Shown one piece after another: positions 8,459 to 16,946 of a stretch of 64,000 nt of DNA. The stretch lies in the NCBI RefSeq assembly GCF_000739015.1, contig NZ_JPUG01000055.1:17838-81837 (forward strand). The letters run 5' to 3'. The number at the start of each line of letters is the position of its first letter. The stretch's first letter is position 1. Origin of the DNA: Microvirga sp. BSC39 (GTDB taxonomy: Bacteria > Pseudomonadota > Alphaproteobacteria > Rhizobiales > Beijerinckiaceae). Both the position numbers and the translations under genes were made by a program. The notes under the pieces are model-generated. The model saw only the letters and a list, made by a program, of their open reading frames with translations. It was not told the origin of the DNA and searched no databases.

Positions 8459-8605
8459 GTGCAAGGGGTCGCCAGCGTCGTAGAGCACCTGCCCCCGAGT
8501 CAGGCCGACGATCTCCAGGTGCGGTTGGAGCGCCGCCAGGTCGTCAGGCTCCAGGGCGGCCAGCAGGCGGTTTGCGCAATGATCCGCGGTCGAAGCGTGG
8601 TTCAT
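8459..8605 (-). pseudogene. Crp/Fnr family regulator, N-terminal fragment cut by IS3
   Basis: From an ATG at 8605 the minus strand encodes about 49 residues with NRLLAAL, LTRGQVLY and AGDPLH, the start of the cyclic-nucleotide-binding-type sensor domain of Crp/Fnr regulators. The frame runs straight into the IS3 terminal repeat. The DNA-binding domain is not found on the other side of the element, so the regulator is lost rather than simply interrupted. Confidence 0.65.
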
Positions 8606-8671
8606 GGTGACACCTCGCTGCCCCCCACATACAACGCCGATGATGGTGGTTTGTCTCAGCAGGACCGGATC

Positions 8672-8911
8672 TTACGCGGTGTGTCGCTCGACCGTCATCG
8701 ACGCCGTTATGGTGCAGACCCGCTGGTCGTGCTGGTCCCTGACCCTGACCACGATACCGCTGGTCTGGCCTTTCGCCAGCAGATTGCGCCCGATCTCACC
8801 GGCTGAGGTGATGGCCCCCTGGATCGCAGCATCCACGCTGGCGAACTCGGAGCCATCATCGTCAGGCACGAGGCCCGTCCCATGATGGATATCGAAATAG
8901 AAACGGGGCAC
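8672..8911 (-). CDS. DUF6894 family small protein (second copy)
   Basis: A 79-residue protein beginning V-P-R-F-Y-F-D-I-H-H-G, with DDDG and a V-R-V-R-D-x2-D-Q-R-V-x-T-I-T-x-S-M-T tail, paralogous to 6969-7214. The start is taken as GTG at 8911 because AGAGGAG lies 6 nt upstream; a longer frame reaches 8941. The function is unknown. The two copies now flank the IS3 element and the broken Crp/Fnr gene. Confidence 0.75.
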   Translation of the reverse strand: MPRFYFDIHHGTGLVPDDDGSEFASVDAAIQGAITSAGEIGRNLLAKGQTSGIVVRVRDQHDQRVCTITASMTVERHTA

Positions 8912-9752
8912 GGCAACTCCTCTGGAAACTGACAGAGTCACCTGATACGTCCGGAAGTATATTTCAAGGTTAGATCGTAGCTAAGCACATTTTTCGTCCG
9001 CATCCATAGCAGCAGAGTAGATGATGAGACCTATGCTAAAGTTGTAGCAAAGCAGCAGCAGAGTAGATGATCGCATATATGCTTGTAGCCTTGTATCTGA
9101 GGGCTCATCCCATAGCTGTCCTCATCGGCAAATGCGAAACCTGTTCCTCACGCACCACGTATTCCATAACGGGCCTCACCGACATCGCGTAGTTGTCGTA
9201 GCTACGAAGAAGCGGCATCCATCCGCGAATTTGCCTATCAGAGCAGATCCGCGGATGATCGGCGAAGATCCGCCAGTAGGCCTTGTTGCACGGATACGCG
9301 ATTTGGCAGTCGAAGGCGGATAGCATAGGCGGGCTGCGCCCTTCTGACCCCGGATTTCTGCCGTGCCCTTCAAGGCTCATGCCGCTCGCCGTCACCACAT
9401 TCCCAAACAGCGGTACCGGGTGGTCAGCCAAGCGCGATAATTTGAGAGGGACCAGCTCCAGCGTAAAACATCAGGGCCGGCGGTCATGAAGAACCGCGTT
9501 CAAAGGCCGGAGACATGACTTGCACCCGCCCCGCTAGGCCGAAACGTCATCAACAATCACGTTGCCAAACGGGCGCCATCCAGACATGACGATGCCCGAG
9601 GGCCAACAACTGGCGGCTGAGATGGTGAGCCCCTACACACGCCTCCATCCCGATCAGGCAGGTGGGCATGGAGCGATCGGTTCGACCCTCGGAGCTTTTG
9701 GATCGAGTTTGCCCCCAGCCCCGCGATCAATTATATTATCTTCCTGAGCGGT
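8912..9752. other. Long non-coding stretch with a short direct repeat
   Basis: About 840 bp in which I see no convincing gene. A 108-codon minus-strand frame (9105-9431) has no recognisable domain, and its composition does not stand out. The only structure noted is the direct repeat at 9008-9071. Confidence 0.45.
9008..9071. repeat. Imperfect tandem duplication, 46 bp period
   Basis: The 18-mer AGCAGCAGAGTAGATGAT occurs at 9008-9025 and again at 9054-9071. The sequence after each copy is also related (CTATGCT and ATATGCT followed by TGTAGC), so a unit of about 46 bp appears duplicated and diverged. Purpose unknown. Confidence 0.6.
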
Positions 9753-9953
9753 ATGGTTTCGAGAATGCCACCGAGAGCGGAGCATGGTGTCGAGAACAGA
9801 CGTGGCGTAGGCCAGTCGGCCCCGCTAAATGTGATCCTGCTTGCCAGTGCAGCGCTGTTTCTGCTTGCAGCCGGGGCGCTCCTCGCATTCCGAACCGGTA
9901 CCTTTGTATCGTTTGGCGATACCATGCTCTCGGTGATCGCTTGGTGCCTTTGA
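9753..9953 (+). CDS. Small single-pass membrane protein, hypothetical
   Basis: A frame of up to 66 residues; an internal ATG near residue 5 is an alternative start. A hydrophilic N-terminus is followed by one clear transmembrane segment (LNVILLASAALFLLAAGALL) and a short tail with D-T-M-L-S-V-I-A-W-C. The pattern resembles small membrane proteins of Hyphomicrobiales, but no function can be given. The SD is weak. Confidence 0.4.
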   Translation: MVSRMPPRAEHGVENRRGVGQSAPLNVILLASAALFLLAAGALLAFRTGTFVSFGDTMLSVIAWCL

Positions 9954-10072
9954 TGATGCTTTCCGACTAAGCGCCGGTGCGCCTTCCTGTAAGCTGGTCT
10001 AACTTCGCAAAGTCTGTCCGACCTCCGCGAGTTCAGTCGGTTCTCCGGCGCCGTCGAGGATCTACGATTGGC

Positions 10073-10088
10073 CACACCCTGTGGTGTG
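10073..10088. promoter_or_regulatory. Palindrome upstream of the cytochrome c gene
   Basis: CACACC-CTGT-GGTGTG is a perfect 6-4-6 inverted repeat 50 bp before the cytochrome c ATG. It has no T-run, so it is more likely an operator or a chance hairpin than a terminator. The binding protein is unknown. Confidence 0.3.
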
Positions 10089-10138
10089 TTAACGTCCTCG
10101 AAACGCGTTGACCGTGCAATCGACACACGGAGGTGGAG

Positions 10139-10546
10139 ATGGGTAAATACGCGTGTGCACTTGGGTTTCTTGCTCTCGGCGTGTTCGCAGTCACGACTGA
10201 AAGCCGCGCCCAGGATGCGGCTGCCGGCGAGAAGGTGTTTGCCCAATGCCGTGCCTGCCATCAGGTGGGCGAGAACGCCAAGAACGCCGTGGGCCCGGTG
10301 CTGAACGGGCTCTTTGGGCGCCCGGCCGGGACAGTCGAAGGGTACAACTACTCCCCGGCCAACAAGAATTCCGGCATCACCTGGGATGAGGCGGTCTTCA
10401 AGGAATACATCCAGAACCCAAGGGCCAAGATCCCCGGCACCAAGATGGTCTATGCGGGGCTGAAGGACGAGCAGCGCATCAACGACCTCACCGCCTATCT
10501 CAAGCAGTTCAACGCCACAGGTAAAAAGACTGCAGCGGTCCAATAG
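10139..10546 (+). CDS. Periplasmic class I cytochrome c (c2/cytochrome c family)
   Basis: A 135-residue protein with a Sec signal peptide ending near A-x-A (ESRAQ) and one heme site, C-R-A-C-H. The conserved GP-LNGLFGR follows, and the distal Met ligand lies in P-G-T-K-M. It has the size and motifs of mitochondrial/c2-type electron carriers. GGAGG lies 5 nt before the ATG at 10139; the GTG at 10133 overlaps the SD and is rejected. It lies 0.4 kb upstream of the cox operon on the same strand, so it probably delivers electrons to that oxidase. Confidence 0.9.
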   Translation: MGKYACALGFLALGVFAVTTESRAQDAAAGEKVFAQCRACHQVGENAKNAVGPVLNGLFGRPAGTVEGYNYSPANKNSGITWDEAVFKEYIQNPRAKIPGTKMVYAGLKDEQRINDLTAYLKQFNATGKKTAAVQ

Positions 10547-10970
10547 CCTGGTCTCAGCGTCTCGCGCCCGCTCGGCCGTTGCGGGTACCTGGAAACATCA
10601 ACTGTTTGACACCTTGTCCATTTAGGTTGATCATAACTATGCGAGCTGCGCTCTGGTCCGGTCGATCGAGCGGACGGGGAGCTCATGAAGGCCATGGACG
10701 TCACCGGGTCTGGTGATGTGGGGTCTCGAGCATGACGGTTGAGGTAATCGCCGTTGGTAGAAGAACCGAGGTCGTTCATTCCCGCGCGGCTGGGTTGAAC
10801 AGACCCCGCTCTATCTTTTCGCGTCAGGTCGACACGCTCTTTAGGAATCGGGACGAAACGATCGGAGAACACCGTCCGCAGGCTCATGGAGCGCAGCATC
10901 CGTGGTGCTTCGGGATCCAACAGAACGGCCTCTCGATGCATAACCGCGGCTTCAGCCGGAGGTGGACCTG
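10547..10970. other. Intergenic region upstream of the cox operon
   Basis: About 420 bp without a convincing gene. It should hold the cox promoter. No FNR/FixK-type box of the kind found at 36-54 kb was seen here; a TTGATCATAACTA stretch near 10630 lacks a second half-site. Confidence 0.45.
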
Positions 10971-11804
10971 ATGCCAATTGCGCTCGCATTAGTCTTGATC
11001 GCCGTCGGCTCAACGCTGTTTCACACCTTGAGCCCTTGGTGGTGGACGCCCATCGCATCGAACTGGGGCTATATCGACAACACGCTTATCATCACGTTCT
11101 GGATTACAGGGACGGCTTTCGTCGCAGTCGTTCTGTTCATGGCATATTGTGTCTATCGGTTCCGACACGGTGGCCCGGAACAACCCCATTACGAACCCGA
11201 AAACAAGCGCCTCGAATGGACGCTTACCATCGCAACGGCAATCGGTGTCGCCGCCATGCTGGCGCCAGGCCTGTTTGTCTGGCACCAATTCGTGACGGTG
11301 CCGGACGAAGCAACCGACGTGGAGATAGTCGCGCGGCAGTGGTCGTGGAGCTTCCGCCTCCCCGGTAAGGACGGTCGACTCGGCACGTCAGACGTTCGCA
11401 ATATCAGCGCCGAGAACCCGCTCGGGCTCAATCCGCGTGACCCGCTTGGCCAAGATGATGTGGTGATCGAAACTGGCGATTTGCACCTGCAGATCGACAA
11501 GCCAGTCAAGATCCTGCTGCGTTCGACCGACGTCCTGCATAATTTCTACGTGCCAGAATTCCGCGGGAAGATGGATATGGTTCCGGGCTCGGTAACGTAC
11601 TTCTGGCTCACCCCAACCAGGACCGGAACTTTTGACATTCTGTGCGCCGAATTGTGCGGAGTTGGGCATCCCCAGATGCGCGGCGCGGTCGTAGTGGCCG
11701 ACGAGGCCGCTTACCAGACTTGGCTTGGAGAGCAGCGGACCTTCGCAGAGCTCTCCGGAATGACCAAAATCATGAAGGCGAATTTCATGCCTGCCGAGAA
11801 GTAG
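10971..11804 (+). CDS. coxM: Cytochrome c oxidase subunit II (CoxM-like)
   Basis: A 277-residue membrane-anchored CuA subunit. It has an N-terminal signal-like helix, two transmembrane helices (about 30-55 and 80-100) and a periplasmic cupredoxin domain. CuA ligands are visible in LHNFYVPEF (His) and C-A-E-L-C-G-x-G-H-x2-M. There is no C-terminal cytochrome c domain, so electrons must arrive from a separate cytochrome such as the one at 10139. The start at 10971 has GGAGG about 8 nt upstream; a GTG at 10962 is possible. It is the first gene of a tight five-gene operon resembling Bradyrhizobium coxMNOP. Confidence 0.85.
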   Translation: MPIALALVLIAVGSTLFHTLSPWWWTPIASNWGYIDNTLIITFWITGTAFVAVVLFMAYCVYRFRHGGPEQPHYEPENKRLEWTLTIATAIGVAAMLAPGLFVWHQFVTVPDEATDVEIVARQWSWSFRLPGKDGRLGTSDVRNISAENPLGLNPRDPLGQDDVVIETGDLHLQIDKPVKILLRSTDVLHNFYVPEFRGKMDMVPGSVTYFWLTPTRTGTFDILCAELCGVGHPQMRGAVVVADEAAYQTWLGEQRTFAELSGMTKIMKANFMPAEK

Positions 11805-11829
11805 GAGAGCAGGGAAGGGAGGATACCCC

Positions 11830-13587
11830 ATGGTCGACGCCGTCATTGGCCCCGAACCAGTCCCACCAGCGGAAGTCGCCGAGGTAGAGCTTTACCATCC
11901 CCATAGCTGGATTACGAGATACGTCTTTTCACAGGACGCCAAAGTCATCGCCATCCAGTACTCCCTGACCGCCATGGCGATAGGTCTCGTCGCTCTTGTG
12001 CTGTCCTGGCTGATGCGGTGGCAGCTCGCATTCCCGGGGACTCTCTCCTTCATCGACCCGAGCCAGTATCTGCAATATATCACCATGCACGGCATGATCA
12101 TGGTGGTGTACCTGCTCACAGCGCTCTTTCTAGGCGGCTTCGGCAACTATCTTATCCCGCTCATGCTCGGCGCGCGCGACATGGCGTTCCCGTATCTCAA
12201 TATGCTGAGCTACTGGATTTACCTCTTGGCAGTTCTCGTCCTCGTGTCGAGTTTCTTCGTTCCAGGCGGTCCGACTGGGGCCGGCTGGACGCTCTACCCG
12301 CCGCAGGCCATTCTCCAGGGCACGCCCGGATACGAGATGGGCATTATACTGATGCTGACGTCACTCATCATCTTCATCATCGGCTTCACTATGGGCGGGT
12401 TGAATTACGTCGTCACGGTGCTCCAGGGTCGTGCCCGCGGTATGACGCTGATGCGCATGCCGCTTACGGTTTGGGGCATCTTCACGGCGACGGTTTTGGC
12501 CCTCCTGGCATTTCCAGCGCTCTTCGTCGGCGCCGTCATGATGCTGTTCGACAGGGTACTCGGCACGAGCTTTTTCATGCCATCCCTCGTATCCATGGGC
12601 GAGCAGCTGCAATATGGGGGCGGAAGCCCGATCCTGTTCCAGCACCTGTTCTGGTTCTTCGGGCACCCAGAGGTGTACATTGTGGCATTGCCGGCCTTCG
12701 GGATCGTGTCTGATCTTATCAGCACCCATGCGCGCCGCAACATCTTCGGCTATCGCATGATGGTCTGGGCCATCGTAGCAATCGGTGTGCTAAGCTTCGT
12801 CGTGTGGGCGCACCACATGTATGTAAGCGGTATGAACCCCTGGTTTGGCTTTTTCTTCGCCACGACCACCCTTATCATTGCGATCCCGACAGCCATCAAG
12901 GTCTACAATTGGGTGTTGACCCTATGGCGCGGCGACATCCACCTGACAATCCCCATGCTGTTCGCATTGGCCTTCATCGTCACGTTCGTCAATGGCGGGC
13001 TCACGGGCCTCTTTCTCGGCAACGTAGTCGTGGACGTGCCGCTCTCCGATACGATGTTCGTCGTCGCGCATTTCCATATGGTGATGGGCGTCGCGCCGAT
13101 CTTCGTCATCTTTGGGGCGTTATATCATTGGTACCCAAAGGTAACCGGGCGCATGCTGAATGAGGGTCTCGGCCAGCTCCATTTCTGGATCACGTTCCTA
13201 GGCGCCTACGCAATCTTCTTCCCGATGCACTATCTTGGACTTCTCGGGGTGCCGCGGCGCTACCACGAAATGGGTTCGACTAGTTTCGTGCCGGAGTCGG
13301 CACAGAGTCTGAACGTCTTCATCACGGTCGCAGCACTGATTGTCGGAGCGGTGCAACTCGTGTTCCTGTTCAATCTGATCTGGAGCCTGCGGTACGGACG
13401 GGAATCGGGCGGCAATCCCTGGCGGGCGACCACGCTCGAATGGCAAACCCCCGAAACTCCGCCGCCGCATGGGAACTGGGGCAAGGAACTCCCGGTCGTC
13501 TATCGGTGGGCCTACGACTATAACGTCCCCGGCGCAAAGGAGGACTTCCTGCCCCAGAACCGGCCACCTGAAACCAGTCCAGCCTGA
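11830..13587 (+). CDS. coxN: Cytochrome c oxidase subunit I, A1-type (CoxN-like)
   Basis: A 585-residue heme-copper oxidase catalytic subunit with 12 or more transmembrane helices. Key residues are visible: the low-spin heme His in TMHGMIMV, the CuB/cross-linked Tyr motif GHPEVY, the CuB pair HHMYVSG, the K-channel Lys in IPTAIKVYNW, and the heme ligands in HFHMVMG. The Glu in GHPEVY and the Asp/Asn in GNYLIPL-GARDMAFPYLN indicate an A1 oxidase with both proton channels. It lies 25 nt after subunit II. It pumps protons while reducing oxygen in the inner membrane. Confidence 0.92.
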   Translation: MVDAVIGPEPVPPAEVAEVELYHPHSWITRYVFSQDAKVIAIQYSLTAMAIGLVALVLSWLMRWQLAFPGTLSFIDPSQYLQYITMHGMIMVVYLLTALFLGGFGNYLIPLMLGARDMAFPYLNMLSYWIYLLAVLVLVSSFFVPGGPTGAGWTLYPPQAILQGTPGYEMGIILMLTSLIIFIIGFTMGGLNYVVTVLQGRARGMTLMRMPLTVWGIFTATVLALLAFPALFVGAVMMLFDRVLGTSFFMPSLVSMGEQLQYGGGSPILFQHLFWFFGHPEVYIVALPAFGIVSDLISTHARRNIFGYRMMVWAIVAIGVLSFVVWAHHMYVSGMNPWFGFFFATTTLIIAIPTAIKVYNWVLTLWRGDIHLTIPMLFALAFIVTFVNGGLTGLFLGNVVVDVPLSDTMFVVAHFHMVMGVAPIFVIFGALYHWYPKVTGRMLNEGLGQLHFWITFLGAYAIFFPMHYLGLLGVPRRYHEMGSTSFVPESAQSLNVFITVAALIVGAVQLVFLFNLIWSLRYGRESGGNPWRATTLEWQTPETPPPHGNWGKELPVVYRWAYDYNVPGAKEDFLPQNRPPETSPA

Positions 13588-13600
13588 GGAGGGAACCGCC

Positions 13601-14266
13601 ATGGGCATCACGATCCTTTTCTTCTCAGGCCTGGCCGTGATCGCCGTGTGGTGGCTCTCGACTCAGAGGCTGACCTCAAAGCCGTGGCTCGAGCAAGGAG
13701 CCGCTGGGGAGTTCCCCGGCACCGGCGTATCCTCCGCCCCTATGGCCAAGGTCGGGCTCGGGGTTTTCCTTGCTGCCATCGGCTCGCTCTTCGCCCTGTT
13801 CATTAGCGCATATTTCATGCGGATGCAGTTGGCCGACTGGCGCCCAGTGCCAAAACCGACACTGCTGTGGGTCAACACCGGCGTACTGATGCTGAGCAGC
13901 GCTGCCCTTCAATTGGCGCGTGCACGGGCGGATCAGGATGACATCGCCGGCGTGCGAACGGCTCTGCTCATGGCAGGCGGAGCGGCCCTCGTCTTTGTCT
14001 CCGGACAGCTTTATGCTTGGCGGCAGCTCAGCGACGCCGGCTACTTCCTAACGTCAAATCCGGCAAGCTCGTTCTTCTACCTCATTACCGCCCTGCATGG
14101 TGTACATGTGCTCGGTGGCCTCGTGGCGCTAGGGCGGAACGTTGCACGCGCATGGCAGGGACGCAACCTCGCGCGCCTCAGCCTCGGTCTCGATCTCTGC
14201 AGCCTCTATTGGGATTTCCTGTTACTAATATGGCTCGTCCTATTCGGTCTCCTGTTGCTAAGCTAG
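13601..14266 (+). CDS. coxO: Cytochrome c oxidase subunit III-like protein (CoxO-like)
   Basis: A 221-residue membrane protein with about six to seven helices and COX3 features such as F-x-I-S-A-Y-F-M-R and F-Y-L-I-T-A-L-H-G-x-H-V-x-G-G in the C-terminal half. The start at 13601 is set by GAGGAGGG 6 nt upstream; the open frame extends further but overlaps subunit I. It is the first of two adjacent COX3-type genes, as in the alternative coxMNOP oxidase, where they correspond to CoxO and CoxP. Confidence 0.8.
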   Translation: MGITILFFSGLAVIAVWWLSTQRLTSKPWLEQGAAGEFPGTGVSSAPMAKVGLGVFLAAIGSLFALFISAYFMRMQLADWRPVPKPTLLWVNTGVLMLSSAALQLARARADQDDIAGVRTALLMAGGAALVFVSGQLYAWRQLSDAGYFLTSNPASSFFYLITALHGVHVLGGLVALGRNVARAWQGRNLARLSLGLDLCSLYWDFLLLIWLVLFGLLLLS

Positions 14267-14276
14267 GAGGACAATA

Positions 14277-14999
14277 ATGGCGCGATCCGAGATAGCGGAT
14301 GCAACCGTGGCGGATAGCCGACCCACACGGTGGCGTTCCATCGTGACCGACTGGGCATCAGACCAGAGAGCCTTCAAACAAGTCTCCTGGGGGAAGGCCA
14401 TGATGTGGATCTTCCTTCTGAGCGACACATTTATCTTCAGCTGCTTTCTCCTGTCCTACATGACAGTTCGCATGTCGACGACGGTGGAATGGCCCAACCC
14501 CAGCGAGGTCTTCGCCCTGCATCTATTCGGGCGAAACATCCCGCTCATTCTCATCGCCATTATGACGTTCGTGCTGATAACCTCAAGCGGCACCATGGCA
14601 ATGGCGGTCAATTTTGCCTATCGGCGCGACCGCAGGAAGACTGCGATCCTGATGCTCGTAACCGCTCTGCTCGGCGCTGCCTTTGTAGGCATGCAGGCAT
14701 TCGAATGGACAAAGCTGATTGAGGAAGGCGTCAGACCGTGGGAGAATCCCTGGGGGGCGCCCCAGTTCGGCTCGACATTCTTCATGATCACAGGGTTTCA
14801 TGGCACGCATGTCACGTTCGGCGTAATCTTCCTGCTCATCGTTGCCCGCAAGGTTTGGCGTGGTGATTTCGATACTGGACGGCGAGGCTTCTTCACAAGC
14901 CGCAGCGGCAATTACGAGACTGTGGAGATCACGGGCCTCTACTGGCACTTCGTCGATCTAGTGTGGGTTTTCATCTTCGCATTCTTCTATTTGTGGTGA
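14277..14999 (+). CDS. coxP: Cytochrome c oxidase subunit III (CoxP-like)
   Basis: A 240-residue classical COX3 protein with seven predicted helices. The signature G-x2-F-x-I-T-G-F-H-G-x-H-V-x2-G lies at about 163-178, and the end carries Y-W-H-F-V-D-x-V-W-x3-F. An AGGAGG SD precedes the ATG at 14277, 10 nt after the previous stop. It stabilises the catalytic core; here it is duplicated with the divergent copy just upstream. Confidence 0.85.
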   Translation: MARSEIADATVADSRPTRWRSIVTDWASDQRAFKQVSWGKAMMWIFLLSDTFIFSCFLLSYMTVRMSTTVEWPNPSEVFALHLFGRNIPLILIAIMTFVLITSSGTMAMAVNFAYRRDRRKTAILMLVTALLGAAFVGMQAFEWTKLIEEGVRPWENPWGAPQFGSTFFMITGFHGTHVTFGVIFLLIVARKVWRGDFDTGRRGFFTSRSGNYETVEITGLYWHFVDLVWVFIFAFFYLW

Positions 15000-15006
15000 G
15001 GCAACC

Positions 15007-15360
15007 ATGGCTCAGGCTAACGACCATTCTGCGCGAGTCGCTCACGATCAAATACATCAACCTCCGATCAGGCTCTACCTTGTGGTCTGGGGATGGCTGT
15101 TCGTGCTGAGCACGTTCTCGTACCTGGTCGACTACCTCCAGTTCCAGGGCTATTTGCGATGGAGTCTGATCTTGCTCTTCATGCTCCTGAAAGCGGGACT
15201 CATTATCGCTGTCTTCATGCACATGGCTTGGGAGCGGCTATCCCTGCTCTACGCCATTCTGCTCCCACCGGCCGTGGTGTTCGTCTTCCTTGGCATCATG
15301 ATTTTTGAGTCGAACTATACGCTTTTCACGCGCCTAGCCTTTTTTGCGACCGCCCCATGA
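15007..15360 (+). CDS. Cytochrome c oxidase subunit IV family protein
   Basis: A 117-residue protein with three transmembrane helices after a hydrophilic N-terminus, matching the prokaryotic COX4/CyoD-like family (L-L-x-K-A-x-L-I-x2-V-F-M-H-M motif). It starts 7 nt after the COX3 gene and closes the oxidase operon. No rho-independent terminator is evident after it. Confidence 0.8.
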   Translation: MAQANDHSARVAHDQIHQPPIRLYLVVWGWLFVLSTFSYLVDYLQFQGYLRWSLILLFMLLKAGLIIAVFMHMAWERLSLLYAILLPPAVVFVFLGIMIFESNYTLFTRLAFFATAP

Positions 15361-15408
15361 AAAGCACCGCCCGCCACGGACCCAGGTAGTGCGTCAAGAT
15401 TGAGGCAC

Positions 15409-16233
15409 TCAGATCTTAGACGGATCTTTCGTACCGTCAGCCGGTTCCACGGTGCGACGATACAGATGCCAGCTCGCATGGCCGAGGATCGGCATCACTA
15501 CCGCGAGCCCAACTAAGAGCGGAGCCGAGCCGATCATCAGGAGGCCGGCAATTATTGCTGCCCAGAGCGCCATCGGGCCAGGATTGGCCAGCACCGCTCT
15601 AATGGAGGTCTGGACAGCACAGATTACTCCAACATCACGGTCGAGGAGCAGCGGGAATGAGACGACACTAACACTGAAAGCCACGAAGGCGAACACAAGC
15701 CCGATAGCATGGCCCAAGACGATCATCGTCCATCCCCGTTGGGTGGTTAGGACGTCGTAGATGAAGCCCGTGTACGACTCAGGAGCCATTGCGCCATACA
15801 GCGACTCATAGAGAGCCTTCGCGGCAAAGAGCCATAGGACGAGGATGACCATCAGCGCAACGCCCAGCGCAAGGATCGCGGGCAGTGCGGGAGAGCGCAC
15901 CACGTCGAAGACATGCCGTACTGATGTGTCCATCCCAAGCTCTCGGCGGCGGCTCAATTCATACAAGCCGATGGCCGCGACAGGGCCGACCAGCGCAAAG
16001 CCTGATACGAGAGGAAAGAGCAAAGGCAGTGCGTTGCTCGTGAATGTTAGAGCGCTAAGAACGACGCCGAAAAGCGGATAGATCAAACCCAGAAAGGCGA
16101 GATGTGTTGGCATTGACATAAAATCGTCAACGCCTTTAACAATTGCCTCCTTGAGGTCCGCCAGCCCGATCTTTCGAACTGGAACATAGGCCGGAGTTAC
16201 TTCGGTACCTGTCAGCACATGAAAGTTCGCCAT
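15409..16233 (-). CDS. DUF2189 integral membrane protein
   Basis: A 274-residue protein with about six transmembrane helices. The order of features fits DUF2189: a short cytosolic start, the P-x-Y-P-L-F-G-V-x-L-S segment, G-F-A-L-V-G-P-x2-A-x-G-L-Y-E-x-S-R-R-R-E, and the late F-S-V-S-V-x-S-F-P-L-L-L-D-R-D-V-G motif. It is often found near respiratory genes; function unknown. CAGGAGGAG precedes the ATG. It is convergent with the cox operon. Confidence 0.85.
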   Translation of the reverse strand: MANFHVLTGTEVTPAYVPVRKIGLADLKEAIVKGVDDFMSMPTHLAFLGLIYPLFGVVLSALTFTSNALPLLFPLVSGFALVGPVAAIGLYELSRRRELGMDTSVRHVFDVVRSPALPAILALGVALMVILVLWLFAAKALYESLYGAMAPESYTGFIYDVLTTQRGWTMIVLGHAIGLVFAFVAFSVSVVSFPLLLDRDVGVICAVQTSIRAVLANPGPMALWAAIIAGLLMIGSAPLLVGLAVVMPILGHASWHLYRRTVEPADGTKDPSKI

Positions 16234-16368
16234 AGTCGCTCCTCCTGAGCAGGGCTCAAGGTGGTCGCGGGTTCACGTCGTACGCAGAACGGTTGGTCAC
16301 GGTGCCGCAACCCTTACCGAGTTAAACTATACGCCCTTCAGCGGGGATTGTCGCCCCTGTGCTGGTGA

Positions 16369-16629
16369 TCAAGTCTCGGGCGTCCAAGCCATCGCGCCAG
16401 CCAACAGCAGAAGTGCTCCGAGGGCAAGCAGCACGAGTCCGGGCCAAATTGCCCTGAGAGGAAAACGCGCACTTTCCCCCTTGGGCTCCAGAGTGTCGCC
16501 GGCATAGCCCTGACGAGCCGATCTCGCACCACTCAACCGACCTCGCCCTAGTGCCTTTGCCGCCGTGAACAGCACTCCACCAAGCACGAGGAGCGCGCCT
16601 ATCCAGATAAGGCCTATGTTCAGCTGCAT
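16369..16629 (-). CDS. Small two-helix membrane protein, hypothetical
   Basis: An 86-residue protein with hydrophobic segments at about 4-25 and 61-82, separated by a basic and polar linker. GGAGG sits 7 nt before the ATG. It lies upstream of and codirectional with the DUF2189 gene, about 135 nt apart, so the two may share a promoter. No known domain. Confidence 0.65.
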   Translation of the reverse strand: MQLNIGLIWIGALLVLGGVLFTAAKALGRGRLSGARSARQGYAGDTLEPKGESARFPLRAIWPGLVLLALGALLLLAGAMAWTPET

Positions 16630-16771
16630 TTCAGCCTCCGAGACAAGCTTGACATTTGGTGTCTATGCCATCGAAGCCTAATCCTACCGTTGGGACGATG
16701 TCATGGAAATCTAGGATGAGAGCTGGGTAACGCTCGTACTATGGCAGATCGCAAGATCAGTTCGGGCTTAG

Positions 16772-16880
16772 CGATCGAGCGAAGGTCTGGATGTGGCACT
16801 ACTCGGAAGTAGACCGGACGTCCGCCTTAGCGGCGAACAGCGGACATTCCTGAAAGGCAGGGGATTTCATTGTTTGCCCC
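16772..16880. repeat. Degenerate dispersed repeat, copy A
   Basis: This intergenic sequence contains CGGAAGTAGACCGGACGTC, then GGCGAACAGCGGACA and a GGCA-G-GATTTC stretch. A clearly related string lies at 18220-18312 on the other side of the cyclase gene, and a weaker one at 55014-55060. The rest of 16630-16946 shows no gene. Confidence 0.45.
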
Positions 16881-16946
16881 TGATCTGGACGAATAGTCCG
16901 TTTCGACCTTGTATCCTGCACCCGAGGACCGGGACAGGTGAAGGGG

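Larger units (their letters stand above)
7222..8459 (+). mobile_element. IS3-family insertion sequence
   Basis: A complete element of about 1.24 kb. The terminal inverted repeats are CTGGACTTGCTCCG (from 7222) and, inward from 8459, CTGGATTTGCTTCG, with GGAGAGC conserved further in. It carries orfA and orfB in the usual overlapping order. No matching 3-bp target duplication is visible, and the two flanks carry different broken contexts, suggesting a deletion or recombination at this copy. Confidence 0.85.

Noticed and set aside
9105..9431. 108-codon minus-strand frame
   Set aside because: No domain, weak start context and no neighbour on the same strand. It may be a decayed gene but cannot be supported.
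9731..10543. 270-codon minus-strand frame over the cytochrome c gene
   Set aside because: Antisense to a clear cytochrome c with signal peptide and heme site. No recognisable domain.
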